Source: Epiperipatus broadwayi
Lineage: Eukaryota > Onychophora > Udeonychophora > Euonychophora > Peripatidae
Length of the DNA stretch: 64,000 bases
Reading direction: 5' to 3'
Assembly (NCBI GenBank): GCA_028023455.1
Contig: JAQFVV010012530.1
Location: 1,116,001-1,180,000, forward strand
Shown in pieces: positions 57,291-64,000 of the stretch; the stretch's first letter is position 1, and the number at the start of each line of letters is the position of its first letter. Made by a program: the position numbers and the translations under genes. Under the pieces are notes generated by a model. That model had not been told where the DNA came from. It made no database searches and worked only from the letters and a program-made list of their open reading frames with translations.

Positions 57291-57377
57291 GCGTTGTTAG
57301 CCGAGAGGTCATCGCCCCCGCCTTGCAAGCAAGTAGTTGGTTGCAGACGGGTGTGGGTTCGCGTCCCGGCCGATGCT
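57291..57377 (+). tRNA. tRNA-like sequence (SINE head or tRNA pseudogene)
   Basis: GCGTTGT (57291-57297) can pair with CCGATGC (57370-57376) at six of seven positions as an acceptor stem. TAGCCGAGAGGT is a good A-box and GGGTTCGCGTCCC a good T-arm/B-box. Between them CCCGC-CTTGCAA-GC.. could be an anticodon arm (TGC in the loop), but its 3' strand and the following ~20 bases do not fold properly. A run of A follows at 57389-57398, as after a retroposed copy. It is strikingly GC-rich against its flanks. I favour a retroposed tRNA-derived element over a working gene. Confidence 0.55.
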
Positions 57378-57399
57378 ATGACATATGGAAAAAAAAAAG

Positions 57400-59128
57400 T
57401 TTAGGCAATTTTACATGGATATTATATTGTTTCTTATATATATATATCTTTTCCATCAGTGAGAGCTTGGCTTGCTTATTTATGGGCACTGCTTGCACAT
57501 AATTACCACGTGCCTATTCATAATACTTTATCCCTCCATGAGAGAGTTTGGCTTTCTCATTTTGCAGCAATGTCAGGTTAAGTTATCAGATGCTTATTCA
57601 TATTTTCATTATCTACTTTGCCTGGAATTTAATATAATGCTTATTTTAGTATATTATAATATCTGAAAGCATGTTTATCTTTACATTTATACTTTTAGCT
57701 CTACTCCAATTTAAATTTGGAGTATATTATGAGTACTGAGCATAATTATTTCTTCATCCCATCATAAGTGTTAGTATTATATTTGTGTTTCTACTTTGCA
57801 TAATATTTTTGCTATTTTTCTAAAATCTACAAAAGTGTCTCCATATTGATTTTCAAACCTGTTTTAGTTATGTAAAGGATAGGATATCTTACGGGTGACA
57901 TAAATATAGGCATGTAGATGTATTGTTTTACTCTAGATGTGAGAACTTTTGGGTAATGATAATTACTTGTATTATAAATTTTTTTGGAATGTTTTATGGA
58001 AAGATAGAGTTATGTGTAAATTTTATTTAAAATGTAAATAAATATTCTATTGTATAGACTTTGTTATATGCTGCAAATAAATATTTTTTTTTCTATTAAT
58101 TAAATATGTTTCTGTTCTATTGCCATTATGATATTATTGCATTATCACATTTGTTATTCAAAAAATTTACCTTAATAAACTTTTCCATTATTAATTATTT
58201 TATAAGAGTACACTTCAATGGTCACATAGAATTCATTTACCTGTTTTACTTATTATTCATTTTACCTGCATATTAGAATTTATTTATTTACAAGTTTATT
58301 CATTCATTTTGCTTATTGTTCATTTTACCTGCATTATCAGAAGATATGTACTATATTATATATTTTATTTCAAATGAACTTATAATATAGTTGGTAGCAT
58401 AAAATATATCTTTATTTTCTGCTGCATTATTCCATGTTATTGCTTATAAATTGTAATACATTAAAGATCACCCTTTTCAAGCTATTGTGTATGCGCTTTT
58501 TATGAGTGTTAATAATAAATGAATACTTTCATTCCCAACATAAGATATAGTAATTATGAAAGAATAAAATGAATCCACTTATTCTTTACAACCCAAATGC
58601 TTATATATGGGCAAATCTTAAGTACTGGAAATGAAAGCATGAGGATAGACCACTCACTTTAAATTACTGTTTACGATGTCTGAATGAATGACGTCGACGC
58701 TTAATAAAAGTTGCATCAGAAGATATGAAATTTATGTATTTTATAATTGGTAGAAATGAAATAATTATACTTTAAAATATTTAGAAATGCTTCAATTTCC
58801 TAGCCATATATTAATTAAGTAGTTGAATATTCTATATTATTATGTAGATTCATTTCTGCTTTCTTAGAATACTAATGTTAAGAATAAAACTAAGAAAAGA
58901 ATATAAAATGTTTAATGTATAGCATGAATAATAATTATCATACTTTAAGAATGTAGCATTTTCTTGTTCCAAGTGCATTTTGAATTTGAACCCTGGGATA
59001 AAGACATTTTAGAACCTAAGATGGAATTCTTAAAATTTGTAAAAGAACTTATATTTTAAATAAAGTAAAAATAAAACCCGAGATAAGATTTAATTTAATA
59101 TAAGAATCTTATATATTAGTAATTATAA
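57400..59128. other. 1.7-kb interval without a recognised feature
   Basis: A direct repeat of moderate similarity (CATCAGTGAGAGCTTGGCTTGC / CTCCATGAGAGAGTTTGGCTTTC) lies at 57456 and 57535. Otherwise featureless. Confidence 0.45.
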
Positions 59129-59335
59129 TTAGTTATTATGTTGTCTATAGGAGGATTCATACTCTATGAAAAATCCATAGGTATTATGGTGCCCATGTGA
59201 CTTATCATTTGGTCCAGCACTTTTGAGTAACCATGTCCTGTGATCCTTCGCTGGGTTACAAGTGTTGGTTTTTGGTGCCACAATTATAAGAGCCTGAGTT
59301 ATAGTTTGGTCATAATTATTATTTGTCAATTTTTA
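59129..59335. other. Less AT-rich segment, unidentified
   Basis: GCCCATGTGACTTATC, GTCCTGTGATCCTTCGCTGG and similar text stand out by composition. The 66-codon frame on the minus strand is not recognisable. It may be the edge of an old repeat. Confidence 0.3.
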
Positions 59336-59979
59336 GTTAAAGTATTTAACCAGTTGGTAATAAAAACTTTAATTTCAAAGTATCAAATTTAAGCAAATTT
59401 ACCTTCATGCTTATGAGTGTATCATTGCAGGTGTTAATCTTTCAATTATTTTAATTAAACATTGTATTACATTTATGTAACCTGTACTCTATCATGATAA
59501 ATATAATTAATAAATCATTAAATATTTGTTATTACTTTAATATTATAGTTAATTTTAAAGAAAATAATTATTTATAGATTTTTAATTATTTATAGATTTT
59601 CTGGTGATAATGGCAACATGTTATTTAATAATGTGATAATATTAACATTGCTTTTAGTATTACATTATTAATCATTTATTAAATTATAAGTTTAAAGGTA
59701 TAAAAATATAGTGCTACTAATGTTTATCCTGGAGGTTCAAAAAATTAATATAGCTGTATAGAATAGCTATATAAATTGTTTATAATTTAAACAATGATAA
59801 GTTCTAACATTACCAAAATGAGATATTGTTTGGTGGTGATTAAATTATATTCTGATGGTTGTAGTATTGTTTGGATAACTTAAAAATGTTGGATAATTTA
59901 TTAATAAGTTAATTATTAGAAACTATTTTAAAAAAGCTTTTGTGTTAAAATTTAATAATATTCTATTTTGATATTAAAA

Positions 59980-60470
59980 ATGGAAGAAATTAAAGATTTA
60001 ATGAGGCCCAAAATGTAATTTTCCCTAGTGCTCAAGATCCCACTTGGTTATTTTTAAAGGAGTTATTTGAAAAGCAGTCTAAAAAACAGGATGAATCATT
60101 TAAAGAACTGAAAATAAAAATGAAAGAAATAAGTAAAAAATAGAATCTAAAATTAATAGTTAATCAGCAGAAATAAAAAAAATGAGTAAGAAAATTTATA
60201 ATCAAACTAGAGAGATAGCAGAAAGAATAGTAAAATTAAGAGTAGCATGAAAGACGGTCTAAGAAATTATACAAGATAAAAAAATTCCAAGTCAGTCAGT
60301 CAGTCAAAGAAATTGGAGTAGTTTTAGAGAATAAAGCATTAGAAATAGAAAAACCTCCAATTGAAATAAAAATATCTCCAGAAATTAAGTTAATCAATTC
60401 AGAGGACCTCACAAAAAATGAGTTAAAAGAATTAAAAGTAATTCATGAAAGTAAAGTTTAGACTTAGTAA
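59980..60470 (+). pseudogene. Possible retroelement gag-like coiled-coil region
   Basis: From an ATG at 59980, after a frameshift, text such as DPTWLFLKELFEKQSKKQDE and then SFKELKIKMKEISKK is strongly helical and charged, as in the N-terminal coiled coils of many LTR-element gag proteins. It is followed downstream by a KLCYKCQK string (near 60580) that may be a zinc-knuckle remnant. Stops abound. Identification as gag is inference from composition and from the LTR-like segment at 61650-61880. Confidence 0.4.
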
Positions 60471-60713
60471 ACTCTCAGAGAGAATCTAAAAAATTTTTAT
60501 AAAGTATGTTATATGTAAAAATCCACAAGTAAACCCGTTGATACTAATAAAGGAGTGATTAGATAATAGTTTATTACCTTTAAGTGGAGCACAAAATTAT
60601 GTTATAAATGTCAAAAATAATTATAATAGATTAAAATAAGACTAGAAATTATATACCATATCAACATAAACCAAATTTAAATAAGAAATTATTTTCTTCC
60701 GCCAAAGTGGGAA

Positions 60714-61460
60714 TTGAATGATGAATTCACTTATTTAAATGCTAAAATTAAAAATCCTAATGTTCAAATAAGTAAGTGCAAAGATATTATTATTTTTGAA
60801 ACTTGTCATAATAAGATACCATCTTATCCATTTATAATTAATCTTATTCCCAGTATAGAGTCTAAATTCAAAAGACTTAACAATAGTTATAATGAGTTGG
60901 CTGAAATAATAATTCCACATCAGATGAACCTTCAGAGTAATTTTTCCCAGTTTTATCACATTTATGTGAATAAAATATACACAAATGTTAAGATTAAATG
61001 CAAAATGAAAACTATATCTTATTTGATTTGTTTAATGTTGATCCGAGATTATTGGCAAATACCAAATAAAATGCAAAATAAGAAATATATTTAGGAAGCA
61101 TAGTGCATTTGATTTGCTTAATGTCAAAAAAAAATTATTGGTAAATGTTAAGATAAAATGCAAAATGAAACTAGAGTTTGTAAAACATTCCCTATAAAAT
61201 CAACCTGTTTGTAGTAAAACAGTGTCTAAGTATTAAGATCAAATGTAAAATGAAGTTGAGTTCCAAAAGATTATTAAGTAATTAGTCTATTGTTAAAAAA
61301 ATAAAATGTAAAATGAAATTGATATTTATTAAGCATGCTGTGATAGTCAGTAGATTAGATCAGAAAGGGATGATAAAGCAGAAGACAAAATCAAGGAAAA
61401 GAATCAAGTTCAAAGTAAATAATATATGCTGCCTAAAGCCTGTCCCATCAGTGGACCTAG
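60714..61460 (+). repeat. Region with four copies of a KIKCKMK-coding repeat
   Basis: A 20-bp word, AAGATNAAATGYAAAATGAA, occurs near 60990, 61150, 61230 and 61300. Each copy is in a frame reading (V/I/K)KIKCKMK(T/L). The first is inside an open frame of 126 codons (60714-61094). The copies are not evenly spaced. The region ends with a basic stretch (QKTKSRKRIKFK) and a stop near 61465. I do not recognise the protein. Confidence 0.5.
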
Positions 61461-61649
61461 TATAATTTTTTTTTTTTTTGCTATTTATATGTGTTAAAAA
61501 AATGTTATTTTATTATATTGAAGTAGTTATAGCCAAAATAGACTAATGAAACAGATAAAATAAATACTAGTAGTAAAAGTAGGATTGTTGGTTAAAAAGT
61601 TGTTTTAAAAAGTATTTACTTGGTGAAATAATATGTTTAAAATTTTTTT

Positions 61650-61880
61650 TTTTACTGGGAGAGGACAGATTTGCATGTATATGCATATTTCTTAGGTTTT
61701 ATCACTGCAACCTTCATCTCAATTTCGGCATGTCACAATCATCCACCAGCGTATAAAGTCAGACCATCTTCCCTCACTATGCATACATTTCATGAACAAC
61801 CTTTATTCCCCAGGCTCATAATAAGTTCAAGCCTTAGTTACATACAATAAATTTTGGTTTATTTAAAGAATAAGCTCTAA
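61650..61880 (+). repeat. LTR-like segment with polypurine tract, TATA box and AATAAA
   Basis: CTGGGAGAGGAC (61656-61667) looks like a polypurine tract. The following ~210 bp is less AT-rich and contains GCGTATAAAGTC (TATA box) and AATAAATTTTGG (poly-A signal). This is the arrangement of a 3' LTR following the gag-like relic. No matching 5' LTR was found in the window. Confidence 0.4.
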
Positions 61881-62504
61881 GCATAAGTGGACTACTTGAG
61901 TTTTTAAAACATTTTTTGATGGGAGAGTGTGTCAATTTCATAGAGAATATATGAAGAATAGTTTCTTTCCATAATAATACATGTATTTACTATACTATAA
62001 ATAGGCAGATGGATAATATTTGTAGTTATTTAGATGTATTATATATTCATATAAAAAATTGAGTACAACATTAAAATTTTGGAGATAATATAAAAAAAAA
62101 AAAGGTACACATACATGCGCATCTATATACTTGTATGCTAAAATTAAAAAATGTGTATGTACATATTGAAAATAAATGATGTGGGATGTGGCAGCTGCTT
62201 ACAATTTAGATTCAAATCCAAGTTGATAAAACTTGAAAATTTTTTCAATTCTAATAAGGCATAGGATTTTGTCTTTTTGGAAATTGGTTTATGGCTAGCC
62301 CATCTAATCATCCAACAAATGGCTATGTAGTATTTTAGATAGTTGATAGAACAGGAATTGAGAATCAGTCAAGCTCTCCCTATTTAGCAAATGACTTCCA
62401 GGTGAGTAGTGTATTTTCTGTTCACTACAGACTGTTATTAGAGGGGCCTTTGCTTAGCAATGAATTATTTAAATAATGTTTTACCCTAATTTTGCTTATT
62501 TATT
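61881..62504. other. Interval without a recognised feature
   Basis: Nothing supported. Confidence 0.4.
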
Positions 62505-62830
62505 ATCATCAATATTTTCAACCATTATTAATGTGCTGAAGGATGGTCTCTCTAAATTCAATTCATCTCTGATCTCTATATTCTCTTCTCTACATCACCC
62601 AGTACACTTCCTTATTTCATCCATCCATCTCACTGGTCTCTTTCTAGCTCTTTTACAATCTCTTGGAATCTAATTTAAGATTTTAATTGCCTATCTATAT
62701 CATTTCTAGCAATATGTTCAGCCCAGCTCCAATTCAGTTTCTTAATTCTTTCGAAGATGTCAGTAACACCTGTTTGTTTTCTCATCCATGTATTTCGTTT
62801 TCATTCTCTTCTTATTACTTCTAACATGCA
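62505..62830 (-). pseudogene. RTE-type LINE 3' end fragment
   Basis: On the plus strand ATCCATCCATCTCACTGGTC, CTTTTACAATCTCTTGGAATC, CTAGCAATATGTTCAGCCC and CTCATCCATGTATTTCG are complements of the WMDE, W/SIPRDCK, WAEHIAR and YTWMRKQTG codons intact at 45067-45392. The 3' end is marked by ATTATCATC at 62503. Upstream RT is missing. Confidence 0.75.
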
Positions 62831-63708
62831 TGAATATATATATACGTAATTTTATTTATATTGTAGATTCTTTTATAAGTTATAAACATTTGTATTACAA
62901 GAGTGAAAGTTCCAAAATAAGTAAAGATAGTCAATTATAGCCTCGAGAAAGATTAATAGACGGTAGAAATATTGGAACAGAAAAAAACATCAATATCAGA
63001 CATTGAAAACAAAGTGTGAAATTGGTTAATCTTACGTGATATTGTTATTGTCCATAAATGCGCAAATAAAAATAATACTTTTTAAACGCCGTCTTGAAGA
63101 TATAATGATTAACTCATTGTTGGGCTTTATGAGAATAAATGATTTAAAATATGGAGAGTTTTTTGCTTGCTATTTCAATGGCTTACTCAGAATGTAAACT
63201 GGGACGTAACGTAGTTAAGCGAAAGAGCCAAAATGAAAGAGATAAAAAAAAAGTTTCGAATTGATGCTTAAAATAACAAAACAAAAGACTGTAATAAAAT
63301 AATCAATTATTTGTTGTTGTTTTTTTTTTTGTTTAAGTGAAATTTTAATATTAATAAGCCACTTAAAAATACACGACACATACGAGAAAAGTATCTACGA
63401 TATGCAATTTTACTTAAATGTTTTATTTCTGCATAAAAATCATACATAAGATAAAAGCGAGATATTTATAATTAAACTTTCAAATCGAAAAAATGAAATC
63501 CTAAATTAAAAATTTAGAGAAACTAATTAAACGTCAAGTAAAGGCTTAAACGAAGATTAAATCCTTAAAATTGTATAAAACTTATTTTTGCAACTTAAAA
63601 TCGGCTGTAATATTTCAACTTCCTACGACATGTTTTTTTACTAGTACTACCTCACAACAATTCTAGTAAAGTCCTAACGCTAAAAAAAACTCTAATAAAC
63701 TTACTTAC
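62831..63708. other. Interval preceding the putative first exon; CpG content rises after 63050
   Basis: Words such as AACGCCGTC, GGGACGTAACG, TTAAGCGAAAG and AAACGTC are unusually frequent for this window between 63050 and 63650. This fits a region near a transcription start, or first-intron sequence just after it, on the minus strand. No ORF. Confidence 0.4.
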
Positions 63709-63800
63709 CGGCTGCAAATACTTCAATATCATTTTTCCCTGGGAGCAGCCATCTTTAAAGCAGATGAGTTGCAATAAAATATTAATCCGCACAGTAAAAT
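63709..63800 (-). other. Possible first (5' UTR) exon
   Basis: The minus strand reads ..TTTAAAGATGGCTGCTCCC.., then ..TTTGCAGCCG followed by the strong donor GTAAGTAAG (donor G at 63708). It contains a 7-codon reading frame starting MAAPREK and ending TGA, so it would be a leader with a small uORF rather than the main start. Splicing to the acceptor at 16885 would place the in-frame start of that exon downstream of this leader. The 5' end is a guess. Confidence 0.4.
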
Positions 63801-64000
63801 TAACAAATGTAATTATTTTTTTATAATTAATGTACTTTGTACAAACGTTATAATATATTAATTAATATTTTTTTATACTTAATGAAAAAAAACTTTAATG
63901 GATATTGCTCTAAATTATTAATGAATAGGGTTTATTTATATTTACGTCTCACTGCAAGTCACCTGATGTGTATTCTCCTCCCCTTTCTTTTAAATTTAAA

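Noticed and set aside
57174-57502. Overlapping plus-strand frames of 76 and 79 codons
   Set aside because: They read through the tRNA-like sequence; no protein motif.

Overview
This window looks like non-coding DNA from an AT-rich invertebrate nuclear genome. No bacterial operon, rRNA or CRISPR array is visible. Base composition is by eye about a quarter G+C, and almost every recognisable protein-like segment is a decayed transposable element. The mix (RTE-type LINEs with ATG/GATGAT tails, a Penelope-like element with a GIY-YIG nuclease, Gypsy-type LTR elements, hAT and mariner remnants) is typical of arthropods such as chelicerates, but the sequence does not fix the species. The only host-gene evidence is on the minus strand. 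One exon-like segment at 16745-16885 has a splice acceptor, an in-frame stop before an ATG, 35 open codons and a GTAAGT donor. A second segment ends at a CCG|GTAAGT donor at 63709. If the two belong together, most of the window is one ~46.8 kb intron full of mobile elements. Layout: 120-600 RTE scrap; 690-4195 a minus-strand LINE split by a 5'-truncated Penelope-like element (2377-3668) with an 11-bp target duplication; 4225-4690 a dispersed repeat here called R1; 5840-10370 an L1/Tx1-like LINE with both ORFs in ruins; 10.4-16.7 kb mostly empty AT-rich DNA with a mariner scrap and a 1.1-kb hAT element with a perfect 8-bp target duplication; 17240-20660 an RTE LINE interrupted by a 397-bp inverted-repeat element and other DNA; 23154-23907 a large foldback; 26190-28520 a mosaic of R1 copies in both orientations; 29820-31585 RTE pieces and a second foldback; 36674-41553 a 4.9-kb LTR element with ~2.09-kb LTRs and only 709 bp of non-coding interior (LARD-like); 41850-43950 another LINE carrying a Penelope 3' fragment; 45067-45412 an RTE 3' end; 46840-55104 a minus-strand Gypsy element whose 3' LTR is split by a 2952-bp insertion; 55320-56650 an RTE split by R1; 57291-57377 a tRNA-like sequence; 59980-61880 a probable LTR-element relic with a repeated KIKCKMK peptide; 62505-62830 an RTE 3' end; 63709 onward a possible first exon. 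The most interesting signal is in the 3' part of the Penelope-like element. A tRNA-like domain abuts a hammerhead-ribozyme-like fold, and the two share one strand, so they could only form alternately. The same composite occurs as a second, diverged copy at 42700-42905. Two unrelated long inverted repeats (23154-23907 and 30826-31003) also carry hammerhead-like CTGA(A/T)GA-hairpin motifs in their arms.
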